Shown here piece by piece: positions 35,824-43,710 of a stretch of 64,000 nt of DNA. Below the pieces are notes generated by a model. The model saw only the letters and a program-made list of their open reading frames with translations, was not told where the DNA came from and made no database searches. The stretch is from the NCBI GenBank assembly GCA_903848645.1, contig CAINGU010000073.1, positions 26,265-90,264 on the forward strand, read 5' to 3'. The stretch comes from an uncultured cyanobacterium. GTDB lineage: Bacteria > Cyanobacteriota > Cyanobacteriia > Cyanobacteriales > Nostocaceae. Numbering within the stretch: position 1 is the stretch's first letter; each line of letters begins with the position of its first letter. Both the position numbers and the translations under genes were made by a program.

Positions 35824-36420
35824 ATGGTTATAGAAGCTAGTTCCATAATGTTCCTGCTGAGTCCACTCACTTTCGGCTCGTTCTTACCTTCCCTGCCCTT
35901 GGATAGCCTGTTCTCCACCCAGGGGATTATGATTATGCTATTGGCAGCTTACGCTGGCGCTATGTGGATGTTCCTGAGTAGCGCACCTAAAGTTTATACT
36001 GTTATGGTATCGGATTTGGAAGTTGCCCGACAGTTATATGCAGGATTGCTAGATTTGCCAGTGGCGGAAGTTCCTTTGCACTATTATTACAACTATGAGC
36101 AAACTATTGGTGCAACAAGCATTGACCCGCTGTATATGTCCGCTAGTCCCAGTTGGTCTAATAACACCATGAATAATGGTAATGACGGGCTGTGGTATCA
36201 ACTCAAGAAAAATACTCAATTACATATTATCACTGGTGCAAGTTTAGGCAAGAAAGATCAGCATCGTCATGTTTGCTTTGATCATGATTGTCTAGAATTA
36301 ATTTTAATGCGGGTGGAAGTCCGGGGTTTAAAGTTCAAAATTCGCAACCAAAAGCCTTTGAATTTTTTAGTTAAGGATTATGAAGGGCGTGTCATTGAAA
36401 TGGCTGAAGTTGCTAATTAA
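35824..36420 (+). CDS. Membrane-anchored glyoxalase-fold protein
   Basis: Two hydrophobic segments at the N-terminus (IMFLLSPLTFGSFLPSLPL; IMIMLLAAYAGAMWMFLSSA) are followed by a glyoxalase/VOC-like domain (KVYTVMVSDLEVARQLYAGL onwards, with DHDCLELILMRVEVRGLKF and VKDYEGRVIEMAE near the end). Such proteins are conserved in cyanobacteria with unknown function. I start at the ATG at 35824; a TTG two codons earlier is less likely. An internal ATG (MFLLSP) could also be used. Metal ligands of a working glyoxalase are not evident. Confidence 0.7.
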   Translation: MVIEASSIMFLLSPLTFGSFLPSLPLDSLFSTQGIMIMLLAAYAGAMWMFLSSAPKVYTVMVSDLEVARQLYAGLLDLPVAEVPLHYYYNYEQTIGATSIDPLYMSASPSWSNNTMNNGNDGLWYQLKKNTQLHIITGASLGKKDQHRHVCFDHDCLELILMRVEVRGLKFKIRNQKPLNFLVKDYEGRVIEMAEVAN

Positions 36421-36675
36421 TCATAAGGGTGTGTTGGGTTTTCCTAATGCACCCTGAATATTTTTTATTTATCGTAAAATATTGATTTATAGATAAGTAG
36501 TTTGTATAAGCGGCAGCGTAACGCATCTTATATTTATCAATTTATTTTTCTCAGTTTTGGTGCGTTACGTCGCGTATGTGATTTAATTATGTGTTTTATA
36601 ATATTTTTGCGCTCCTAACGCACCCTACCATTCTGTATTTCTTGCAGAAATTCTAACCAAGTTTCCATAATTTCC
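36421..36675. other. Intergenic stretch with degenerate GCGTTA repeats
   Basis: No gene is visible. GGTGCGTTACG, TAACGCACC and GTGCATTAGG-like segments occur several times in both orientations (about 36430-36460, 36515-36525, 36556-36570, 36610-36630). They are the remains of a common cyanobacterial intergenic repeat. Confidence 0.5.
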
Positions 36676-36782
36676 TACAGCGGTTTCCGCTCTTATGGGG
36701 TACAAAGTTGAATCATGAAACTCTTGTAGTGCGGGCATCTTGCCCGCTAATGGTGTACCTCATAATACCGGGAAGTGCTGTA
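36676..36782. repeat. MITE-like element, TACAGC/GCTGTA ends (third copy)
   Basis: The left end TACAGCGGTTTCCGCTC and right end GGAAGTGCTGTA match the element at 23341-23440. The interior differs and contains a GCGGGCAtcttGCCCGC hairpin (about 36731-36747). It lies between two genes without disrupting either. An apparent 68-codon plus-strand frame here runs through the repeat and is not believed. Confidence 0.65.
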
Positions 36783-36900
36783 TATGCACAAATCACCCTA
36801 GAATCATTGATTTTAGCGTGTTTTTTAGCGGGTGAGTGGTTGAAGTTGGCAAATACCAACTTTGACAAATTTGCTAACGATATTCGTATTTTCGTAGATA

Positions 36901-37440
36901 TTACATATTATTAGCAAAAACGAGTTCTTGGAATTGTTTTTGCATCTCATGATCTAACCTTTTGGACTCTTTGATAAAATTTAAATTCCTCGTGATTTTA
37001 GCAATTTCTAACAGAGATTGGTCAATATTATAATCCTTAGACTCAATCAACCAAGTAAGAATTTCAAAAAGATGCCAGACTGATTGTGATCCTTCGTAAA
37101 CAGTTAAAGGAAGGTTTGAATTACTTTTTGATAGTAATTTTTGGATATTTTGTCTAGAACAGCCTATAAGTTTTGCAACATCAGTTATACCCACAAAATC
37201 AGGTGAAGCTTCTATAAGTTCTGCTTGTGGAATGGCTTTTCTTACATCTTTTATTGCACTGGACATTGCCTCACACGCAGATGATGCCTCACGAATAAAA
37301 TCAAGTCCAATAAAACCTTTCATACCAATACCAATAATTGCATCATCACAGCCTGATTCATAAAGGACTTCAATGTACATATCAGGATCAGTCACAGGGT
37401 TTGGAAGTTTGAATTTTAGAGTGAATTCATATTCTTGCAT
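36901..37440 (-). CDS. HTH protein with HicB-like N-terminus (putative antitoxin)
   Basis: In this 179-residue protein, residues 1-85 (EFTLKFKLPNPVTDPDMYIE, then GCDDAIIGIGMKGFIGLDF and REASSACEAMSSAIKDVRKA) resemble an RNase-H-like HicB antitoxin half. Residues 90-125 (FVGITDVAKLIGCSRQNIQK) are a clear DNA-binding helix-turn-helix. A helical tail follows. It starts six bases after the stop of the HicA-like gene, the usual hicA-hicB order. I infer an antitoxin/autorepressor role. It could instead be a solitary regulator. Confidence 0.6.
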   Translation of the reverse strand: MQEYEFTLKFKLPNPVTDPDMYIEVLYESGCDDAIIGIGMKGFIGLDFIREASSACEAMSSAIKDVRKAIPQAELIEASPDFVGITDVAKLIGCSRQNIQKLLSKSNSNLPLTVYEGSQSVWHLFEILTWLIESKDYNIDQSLLEIAKITRNLNFIKESKRLDHEMQKQFQELVFANNM

Positions 37441-37446
37441 TTTGCA

Positions 37447-37719
37447 TTATCCTTCATTAGAAGTAGTCGGTTGTTTTTCCTCTAAACGAATACACTTATC
37501 AACTACTTTCCGAATTAGTTTTGCGTGATTAGTAGGATTTCTAGGTGTACTCCAAATACTATTGATACAAAATTGTCCACATCTGCATTCAGAATCATTG
37601 TAAGGGCAATAAATTTTACCCCAAGCGTGGGAACCTCCTACTTCTACAGACCAGCCTTTTGTAACAGCATAGTCCAATGCAGCTTGTATCTTTTTATTAG
37701 GATGTTGTTTATTTGCCAT
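37447..37719 (-). CDS. HicA-like small protein with cysteine cluster (putative toxin)
   Basis: This protein of about 90 residues begins MANKQHPNKKIQAALDYAV. The ALDYAVTKGWSVEVGGSHAW segment has the helix-strand-GSH layout of the HicA mRNA-interferase fold, with the key His in GSHAWGK. It also has four closely spaced cysteines (C-x6-C-x-C-x3-C in YCPYNDSECRCGQFC), not found in ordinary HicA, which may bind a metal. I start at the ATG at 37719; a GTG at 37731 would add four residues. It is upstream of the HTH gene. The toxin role is inferred from fold-like pattern and pairing. Confidence 0.55.
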   Translation of the reverse strand: MANKQHPNKKIQAALDYAVTKGWSVEVGGSHAWGKIYCPYNDSECRCGQFCINSIWSTPRNPTNHAKLIRKVVDKCIRLEEKQPTTSNEG

Positions 37720-37731
37720 TATTCTAGACAC

Positions 37732-38215
37732 CTATAATCTTAGTCTGTAAAAAGTAGGTTGTCAACTGACAACTTACTTTAATTGTTTTATTTAACAATA
37801 CCTTATAGCGGTATGCACTTGAGTGAGATACATTATAGTCCCCTCCTCGCTTGCGGGGAGGGCGTTGGGGGTGGGGTTATTGTAGCGCGCAGAGAGCGGG
37901 TGGGGGATACCGAAAGATAGAGGAGATAAGTAAGAAACTTAGATAACCTAAGCAGTAGTCAAGACGGAAAATATTTGTTACACAGAAAATGCTAGTACAA
38001 CACGGACGAGATTGAATTCCAGAATGAACTAAAAAAGGTGTGATTAATAAAGAACTAAATCCTATAAATAAATACTTTGTAATTGATTGCTTTTATCCTG
38101 TTGATCCTTCAATCCTGGACATCCTGATTCTGACAATTTTCCTAACTAATTACCAGTTGCAAGAAAAATCATATTTCCCACAACTGGCATAATCTATCAT
38201 TACCAATTTCCAACC
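37732..38215. repeat. Intergenic repeats: partial ATAGCGGT element and one CAGGAT-type repeat
   Basis: At about 37805-37880 lies a partial copy of the element at 3853-4010: TATAGCGGTATGCACTTGA is shared, then a TCGCTTGCGGGGAGGG segment, with the right end lost. At about 38092-38140 there is an inverted copy of the repeat containing AATCCTGGACATCCTGATTC, which belongs to the family described at 50815-51046. Bases between 37900 and 38090 hold nothing recognisable. Confidence 0.65.
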
Positions 38216-38638
38216 TTATCTATGACTATCAAGTAAACTATGCCGAGAAAAAATGCCCTTCAATTTTAAATTAGTGAACGCATTTATAGAATTTACTAAC
38301 TCTCGTTGTTCAGAACTTAAATTTATTGCTTCTAAAGCTTGATCAATATTATTACCATTGTGCAATTTGTGGGCAAGCAAATCACGTTGAGATAAATCTA
38401 AAATTCCGGCAATTTCCTTATTTCGACGCTGACGAATAGCTTGCAGTGCTTGATTTTCTTGGGGAGTAAAATCATATTCAGATAATTTGATATTATCGCT
38501 AATTTCTCCAGCGTTAGTGAAGAAGTGATCTGCCCAAGCAAAAGGAACTTCCCAGGAACAGAAGGTAATAGCAAAAATAAGAGCCAAAGTCAATAACCGT
38601 TGTGTTAATTTATTAATCATGTTGATGTTGATGTTCAT
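38216..38638 (-). CDS. Small exported protein
   Basis: This 140-residue protein has a typical signal peptide (LTLALIFAITFCSWEVPFAWA, cleavage after about residue 36) and a helical mature part (YDFTPQENQALQAIRQRRNK, then LSQRDLLAHKLHNGNN). The heptad pattern and the L-x-x-x-Q-R...I-x-x-I-L-x-x-x-Q-R spacing recall periplasmic Spy/CpxP-type helical proteins, but I cannot assign it. Several in-frame ATGs lie at the start (MNININMINK), so the exact start is open. It is a single gene on the minus strand with 326 bases upstream that contain no other gene. Confidence 0.6.
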   Translation of the reverse strand: MNININMINKLTQRLLTLALIFAITFCSWEVPFAWADHFFTNAGEISDNIKLSEYDFTPQENQALQAIRQRRNKEIAGILDLSQRDLLAHKLHNGNNIDQALEAINLSSEQRELVNSINAFTNLKLKGIFSRHSLLDSHR

Positions 38639-38973
38639 AACAGCTTAAGTCAAATTTTAGTTAAGGGAAGAGTAGCTTAGACAATTTTCCTATTTCTGGG
38701 TGCTACCTGGCAAAGATAAACAAATATTGATCAGCACTTATTTAATAGAACAGATTTACTATTACCTAAACAGCATAAATCCTGAGTTCAAGATACAGAC
38801 AAGGAAATCAGACTGTTTCTATATTGGAGGTGGGGTAAGATAGATAATGTTTTCTCTATGACCAAACTCAGAAATTGATAAGTAAGAAAAATATATCAGA
38901 GGCATAAAGATTATGTTCTTTTATATTTTCCGACTCCAGGCTATCATCAAATTCATTAGTAAAGGTGATAGTC
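38639..38973. other. Divergent promoter region without gene
   Basis: This region separates the exported-protein gene (minus) from the CbbX-like gene (plus) and must hold both promoters. AAAGG (38961-38965) is the ribosome site for the ATG at 38974. I see no repeats, hairpins or recognisable regulator sites here. Confidence 0.4.
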
Positions 38974-39900
38974 ATGACCGAACAGATATTAGAAAAACAA
39001 CTAGATCAAAATGACGGTATAGATTTAGAAGCAGCTTTCCAAGAATCTCATATTCAAGAAATCCTCGATAAATTAGATCAGGAATTAGTTGGGTTAAAGT
39101 CCGTCAAAAACAAAATTAGAGAAATGGCGGCTTTGTTGTTGGTTGACCGTATCCGCAAAAGCTTAGGTTTAGATGCAGGTGCGCCCAGTTTGCACATGAC
39201 ATTTTTAGGTAATCCTGGTATGGGTAAAACCACCGTAGCCATGCGAATGGCAGAAATCCTCTACCGTCTCGAATATATCCGTAAAGAACACGTCATGTTA
39301 GTGACGCGAGATGATTTAGTTGGCCAAGGTATGGGGCAAACAGGACCCAAAACCAGGGAAGTATTAAATAATGCCATGGGCGGAGTTTTATTAGTTGACG
39401 AGGCTTATACTTTATACCGTCCAGATTATCCTGGGGATTTTGGTTTAGAAGCCATAGAAATTCTCATGCAGGTTATGGAAAACCAAAGAGATGATTTAGT
39501 CGTTATTCTGGCTGGTTATAAAGACCACATGGAAAGATTTTTTCATAGTAATCCGGGGATGAATTCCCGCATTGGATTACATATTGAATTTAACGATTAT
39601 GGCGTTGATAACTTAATGGTAATTGCTCAATCTATAGTCAAAGCCCAAAACTATTGCTTCAGTCCAGATGCCGAAAAAGCCTTCCGTGAATATTTAATTA
39701 AACGGAAGACCATGCCCCATTTTGCCAATGCTAGAAGTGTGCGTAATGCTATAGATAGAGCGCGTTTACGTCAAGCCAATCGGTTATTAAGTAGTGGCAA
39801 ACTATTAAATAAACAGGATTTAATTACCATTGAAGCCATAGATATTCTCGCTAGTCGAGTATTTAGAGAAGGTGTTCCTGATTGCGAAACTGAAAGTTGA
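38974..39900 (+). CDS. cbbX: CbbX-like AAA+ ATPase (red-type Rubisco activase family)
   Basis: This AAA+ protein has about 308 residues. The N-terminal ESHIQEILDKLDQELVGLKS, Walker A GNPGMGKT, VTRDDLVGQ, Walker B GVLLVDEAYTLYRPDYPGDFG, sensor AGYKDHMERFF and the end block MPHFANARSVRNAIDRARLR match CbbX of red-type Rubisco activation closely. The pore loop reads GQGMGQTGPKT (about residue 118-128), where CbbX from purple bacteria has, from memory, an aromatic Y-I-G. I start at the ATG at 38974, because AAAGG precedes it; a GTG at 38965 would overlap the ribosome site. No Rubisco genes are in the window. Confidence 0.85.
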   Translation: MTEQILEKQLDQNDGIDLEAAFQESHIQEILDKLDQELVGLKSVKNKIREMAALLLVDRIRKSLGLDAGAPSLHMTFLGNPGMGKTTVAMRMAEILYRLEYIRKEHVMLVTRDDLVGQGMGQTGPKTREVLNNAMGGVLLVDEAYTLYRPDYPGDFGLEAIEILMQVMENQRDDLVVILAGYKDHMERFFHSNPGMNSRIGLHIEFNDYGVDNLMVIAQSIVKAQNYCFSPDAEKAFREYLIKRKTMPHFANARSVRNAIDRARLRQANRLLSSGKLLNKQDLITIEAIDILASRVFREGVPDCETES

Positions 39901-39961
39901 TTAATTTGGTGATTGGTGATTGGTGATTAATAAATACTCTTTATTACCCATTACCCATTAC
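39901..39961. repeat. TTGGTGA and TTACCCA heptamers
   Basis: Three TTGGTGA units are followed by TTACCCA units in the short gap between the convergent CbbX-like and M48 protease genes. It is of the short tandem heptamer type seen elsewhere in the window. Confidence 0.65.
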
Positions 39962-40921
39962 CTAATCAGATTTTCTCATTTTATTGATTTCTGCTTGTAA
40001 CTTTTCAATTTCTTTTCTGAGTTTTTCCGCTTCATGCTCAGGTGTTTCCGGTGTCACATCTACTGAACCAGCCGCAGAACGCTGATAATTGCCTTTTCTG
40101 ATTTGCTGATATTCTTCTGATACTGCCCAACTGCGTAAATAGTGCAAACGTTCCACAGGGAAAGGATGACTCAACATCATTCCTTGTGCGCCATTGTATA
40201 ACAGAAATTTATATACTTGATTCAGCCCATCATCATCGAGTGCCTGATATTTTTCCGACTGCTGAATAAACTCTTGTAAACTACATTCATGGGCATATTT
40301 ATTACTACCTCCAGAGAGTTTCATCATAGATGACATAACTGGATTTAAATCATCCATCACCAATAAAGCCGCTCTATCAGCCGATAACTCAGCTTTGCGT
40401 CGCCACTCAAAAAAAGCATAAATCAAGGCTTGACTGACAAATTTACCTACACCGAAGGTTAATTCACCAATGGTTTCAACGGTACTCATCGCCCACATCG
40501 CCATTTGAATTAAAATAGTATGACCACATTTAATATGTCCCAGTTCATGCGCTAAGACCGTCCGTAGTTCGGATTCATTGAGTAACTCTAGTAACCCAGT
40601 GTTAACGACTATGTAAGGATGTTCTTGTCCTAAAGCATAACTATTAACTTGGGCATCTTGGGCAATAAACAATCCCGGTTCACCGCTGATGTCCAAATCT
40701 CGGACACATTCCCGGAATATCTGGTAAATGGTGGAATATTGGCGCGGTCCGACTTGAATGGAGTTACCCATTAAATAGACAAATTGGGGGCGTTCATAGA
40801 CAAATTCTACAAATTTACGGGCGATTAAATCAAAGCCGGGTAAACTGCGTAAAGCTTGTTCTGCTTGACGGTCTAATGGATGTCTGAAGGCTTCGCTGGA
40901 AATTCCTGGGTAAGTTGGCAT
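39962..40921 (-). CDS. M48-family zinc metallopeptidase
   Basis: The 319-residue peptidase has the zinc site HELGH at 125-129 (in RTVLAHELGHIKCGH), with the third ligand Glu in RRKAELSADRAALL. FVYLMGNSIQVGPRQYS and PYIVVNTGLLELL are common to cytoplasmic/membrane-associated M48 proteases. A hydrophobic stretch after the zinc helix (TILIQMAMWAMSTVETIGEL) could associate with the membrane. A C-terminal Glu/Lys-rich helix (HEAEKLRKEIEKLQAEINK) may oligomerise. Substrates are unknown. It is divergent from the helicase-like gene. Confidence 0.88.
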   Translation of the reverse strand: MPTYPGISSEAFRHPLDRQAEQALRSLPGFDLIARKFVEFVYERPQFVYLMGNSIQVGPRQYSTIYQIFRECVRDLDISGEPGLFIAQDAQVNSYALGQEHPYIVVNTGLLELLNESELRTVLAHELGHIKCGHTILIQMAMWAMSTVETIGELTFGVGKFVSQALIYAFFEWRRKAELSADRAALLVMDDLNPVMSSMMKLSGGSNKYAHECSLQEFIQQSEKYQALDDDGLNQVYKFLLYNGAQGMMLSHPFPVERLHYLRSWAVSEEYQQIRKGNYQRSAAGSVDVTPETPEHEAEKLRKEIEKLQAEINKMRKSD

Positions 40922-41023
40922 AATTTAGAAGGATGGGTAATTGGTGATTGGTAACTGGTAAAGATAAAACAACTGACAACTGACAACTGACAACGAAAAA
41001 ACTTGTTATGGAATTTAAAGCGC

Positions 41024-42568
41024 GTGATTGAAGCTGAAGTTCATTTATCATTACATAACTTCCTGCGATCGCAGGACGGGTTTCCTTCCTGGCCGCATCA
41101 TTTGACAATGGCTAGGTTGGTAGCACGTGCTTTGCGGTTGGGACGTAGTGCTTTGATTCAGGTAGGGGCAGTTTGTGGACATCAAGGGCAATATCGCACC
41201 AGTTTTATCGCTTCTGCTTTAATGTGGCATGGTTCTGTAATTATTGTCGCTTCGGAAACTGTCCAGCAACGCCTGTTAAAGGTAGAAATTCCCCGACTCC
41301 AGCAGTGGCTACCAGCAAATAAGCCCATTAGAACCGGTGACACTTGGCCGAGTCCCGATTTTCAGGGTTTGCTGTTGACTTCCCCCGCAGCTTGGTTAAA
41401 AGGACAATTGGCTGATCACAATCCATTTCCTGCTAATATTCCCACAATTATTGATGGCGTTGACGATTTAGAAGATTGGGTCCGTTCTCAACTGACTCAA
41501 AGTATTGAACCCCATGATTGGGATCAATTAATGCTGGCTTATCCCTATCAAGCGGATTTAATTCGGGAAGTTAGGGTAGAACTGACGTATAAATTATTTC
41601 AGCATCCCGAAAATCCCTATCATTGTTATCTAATTTCTCAGCCAGAAATTGAGATTTTACAAGATTTATACTTAGCTTTAGATAAAAATAATCTTCCAGA
41701 TGCTTGGCGAAATTTTTGGCAACAATTCCCAAATTTGGAAGATTCTTCTTCTCCTACTTTATTTTGGTCAACTATTGCCCGTCGTCAAGGGTTATTTTCT
41801 TTACATTATGCCCCAATTGAATTAAGTAAAATCCTCGCACCGATTTGGCAACGTCAACCTGTAGTATTAATTGGTAGTGCTTTAGAACCAGAAACGGAAG
41901 CACCTCTTTTCCGTCAACGCTTGGGTTTGGAAGATGTTACTTGTTTAAAATTTGCTGCTGACAGTCAAGGGGAAGCAATTCAACTTTATGTACCTTATAA
42001 GTTGCCTTTACCGAATACACCGGAATTTCAATCAGCTTTAATTCATCAAGTTCGCACTTTAGTCTGTTTAAGTGCAACTGCGCCGGGAATGACGGTCGTA
42101 TTAATAGGAGATATGCCACTAAAAGCCAGGGTAGGGGCAATTTTGGCTTCTGAATTTGGTTCACGGGTACAGGTGGAAAAAACTTGTTTAGATGAAAATG
42201 GGATTTTGATTGCTGGTTGGGAATTTTGGCGCGAAAATCAAAGTGTTTTACCATCACCAAGATTGTTAATTATTGCAACTTTACCTTTACCATCTTTAGA
42301 AAATCCTTTGGTAGCTGGTAGAGTAGCTCATTATAAGCGATCGCACCAAGATTGGTTTCGTCTGTACTTGTTACCCACAGCCATGAATGAATTACAAAGA
42401 GCGATCGCACCTGTCCGCGAAAATCAAGGTATTGTCGCTTTATTAGATAGTCGTGTCGTTAACCGTAGCTATGGCGTGCAAATCCTCTCTGCGCTTAGTC
42501 CCCTAGCCCGTTTGAACTATCTCGATCCTAGTCTGTTTTCTGCGAATAATGAAGATGATTCTGGTTAA
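41024..42568 (+). CDS. DinG/XPD-like helicase-fold protein lacking Walker motifs
   Basis: This protein of about 514 residues resembles cyanobacterial DinG-like superfamily 2 helicases in layout. The N-terminal part starts VIEAEVHLSLHNFLRSQ. A QVGAVCGHQGQYRTSF segment stands where Walker A (GxGKS/T) should be. IIDGVDDLEDW stands where the DEAH box should be, and the C-terminal half ends with a helicase-C2-like part (IAPVRENQGIVALLDSRVVN). Loss of the P-loop lysine suggests it does not hydrolyse ATP. I prefer the GTG at 41024; an in-frame TTG at 41003 is possible, and the ATG at 41008 is out of frame. TCAGTTG-type repeats precede it. Confidence 0.7.
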   Translation: MIEAEVHLSLHNFLRSQDGFPSWPHHLTMARLVARALRLGRSALIQVGAVCGHQGQYRTSFIASALMWHGSVIIVASETVQQRLLKVEIPRLQQWLPANKPIRTGDTWPSPDFQGLLLTSPAAWLKGQLADHNPFPANIPTIIDGVDDLEDWVRSQLTQSIEPHDWDQLMLAYPYQADLIREVRVELTYKLFQHPENPYHCYLISQPEIEILQDLYLALDKNNLPDAWRNFWQQFPNLEDSSSPTLFWSTIARRQGLFSLHYAPIELSKILAPIWQRQPVVLIGSALEPETEAPLFRQRLGLEDVTCLKFAADSQGEAIQLYVPYKLPLPNTPEFQSALIHQVRTLVCLSATAPGMTVVLIGDMPLKARVGAILASEFGSRVQVEKTCLDENGILIAGWEFWRENQSVLPSPRLLIIATLPLPSLENPLVAGRVAHYKRSHQDWFRLYLLPTAMNELQRAIAPVRENQGIVALLDSRVVNRSYGVQILSALSPLARLNYLDPSLFSANNEDDSG

Positions 42569-42642
42569 TTAATTTCAATGATCAATGACGAATTTCTATT
42601 AAAATTTAAATTGAACATCTGAATAAAGTAAATTATTAACTT

Positions 42643-42861
42643 ATGGGTGAAGCAAAACGCCGTAAAAACTCACTAGGAGAAGAATACGGACAAGACACTA
42701 CTAGAATCTTACCTTGGATTCCTATCACTAAAACCCAAGCTTCACAATTTGTGGATATCACCACTCGTGGTGCATGGATAGGTATTGGTACTATGGTTGT
42801 TGCTTGGGTAATCATCCGTTTTATCGGTCCTGCTTTCGGTTGGTGGGAAATAGTTGGATAA
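42643..42861 (+). CDS. DUF2839-family small membrane protein
   Basis: The protein has 72 residues. The start MGEAKRRKNSLGEEYGQ and a single C-terminal transmembrane helix (AWIGIGTMVVAWVIIRFIGP) followed by AFGWWE match DUF2839, a cyanobacteria-specific family of unknown function. It lies between the helicase-like and creatininase-family genes on the same strand. Confidence 0.8.
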   Translation: MGEAKRRKNSLGEEYGQDTTRILPWIPITKTQASQFVDITTRGAWIGIGTMVVAWVIIRFIGPAFGWWEIVG

Positions 42862-42937
42862 TTGGTGATTGGTAATTTTCTTTCTTCTTTCTTCTTTCTT
42901 CTTTCTTTCTCCTGACTCCTGACTCCTGTAATAAAAA

Positions 42938-43684
42938 ATGCTCTTACATTTAAGCACTTGGCCGGAAGTTGAAACTTATCTGCAACAATCTCAAGGAATT
43001 ATTTTACCCATTGGTTCGACTGAACAACATGGCCCAACGGGGTTAATTGGGACTGATGCAATTTGTGCAGAATCTATTTCCAAAGGTGTTGGGGAAGCAA
43101 CTCAAGCCATGGTAGGACCAACAATTAATGTAGGAATGGCATTACATCATACTGCTTTTCCGGGAACAATTAGTTTGCGTCCTAGCACTTTAATTTTAGT
43201 AGTTAAAGATTATTTAACTTGTTTAGTCAAAGCTGGGTTTACCAAGTTCTATTTTATTAATGGACATGGGGGAAATATTGCAACTCTCAAAGCTGCTTTT
43301 TCGGAAACTTACGCTCATTTAGAAGATTTACAAATTCCCAATTCTGCAAAAGTGCAATGTCAAATTGCGAATTGGTTTATGGGTGGTTCAGTGTACAAAC
43401 TTGCCAAAGAATTGTATGGTAATCAAGAAGGTTCTCATGCTACCCCTAGCGAAGTAGCTGTTACCCAATATGTTTATCCAGAAGCAATTAAAAAGGCTTT
43501 TCTTGATCCAGAAGTTGCTAGTGGACATAAAATTTATAGTGCTGTTGATTTTCGGTTACGTTATCCAGATGGCCGCATGGGTTCAAATCCAGATTTAGCA
43601 ACCCCAGAACATGGTAAGCAGTTTTATGATTTGGCTGTTGAAGAATTGAGTAAAGGATATTTGGAGTTTGTGAAAGAGGAATAA
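42938..43684 (+). CDS. Creatininase-family amidohydrolase
   Basis: This 248-residue protein carries metal-binding motifs of the creatininase/MftE/FAPy-hydrolase family: LPIGSTEQHGP (about 23-33), GTDAICAE, INGHGGN and EGSHATPSEVAVTQ. Family members include creatinine amidohydrolases and formamidopyrimidine deformylases, so the substrate cannot be assigned. It is complete. Upstream is a pyrimidine-rich heptamer array (TTTCTTC and CTGACTC units, 42880-42925). Confidence 0.85.
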   Translation: MLLHLSTWPEVETYLQQSQGIILPIGSTEQHGPTGLIGTDAICAESISKGVGEATQAMVGPTINVGMALHHTAFPGTISLRPSTLILVVKDYLTCLVKAGFTKFYFINGHGGNIATLKAAFSETYAHLEDLQIPNSAKVQCQIANWFMGGSVYKLAKELYGNQEGSHATPSEVAVTQYVYPEAIKKAFLDPEVASGHKIYSAVDFRLRYPDGRMGSNPDLATPEHGKQFYDLAVEELSKGYLEFVKEE

Positions 43685-43710
43685 AAAGTGTAGTTGTCAA
43701 CTACATTTCC

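Noticed and set aside
36708..36914. 68-codon plus-strand frame
   Set aside because: Starts inside the MITE-like element and overlaps the end of the HTH gene on the other strand; no ribosome site or homology.
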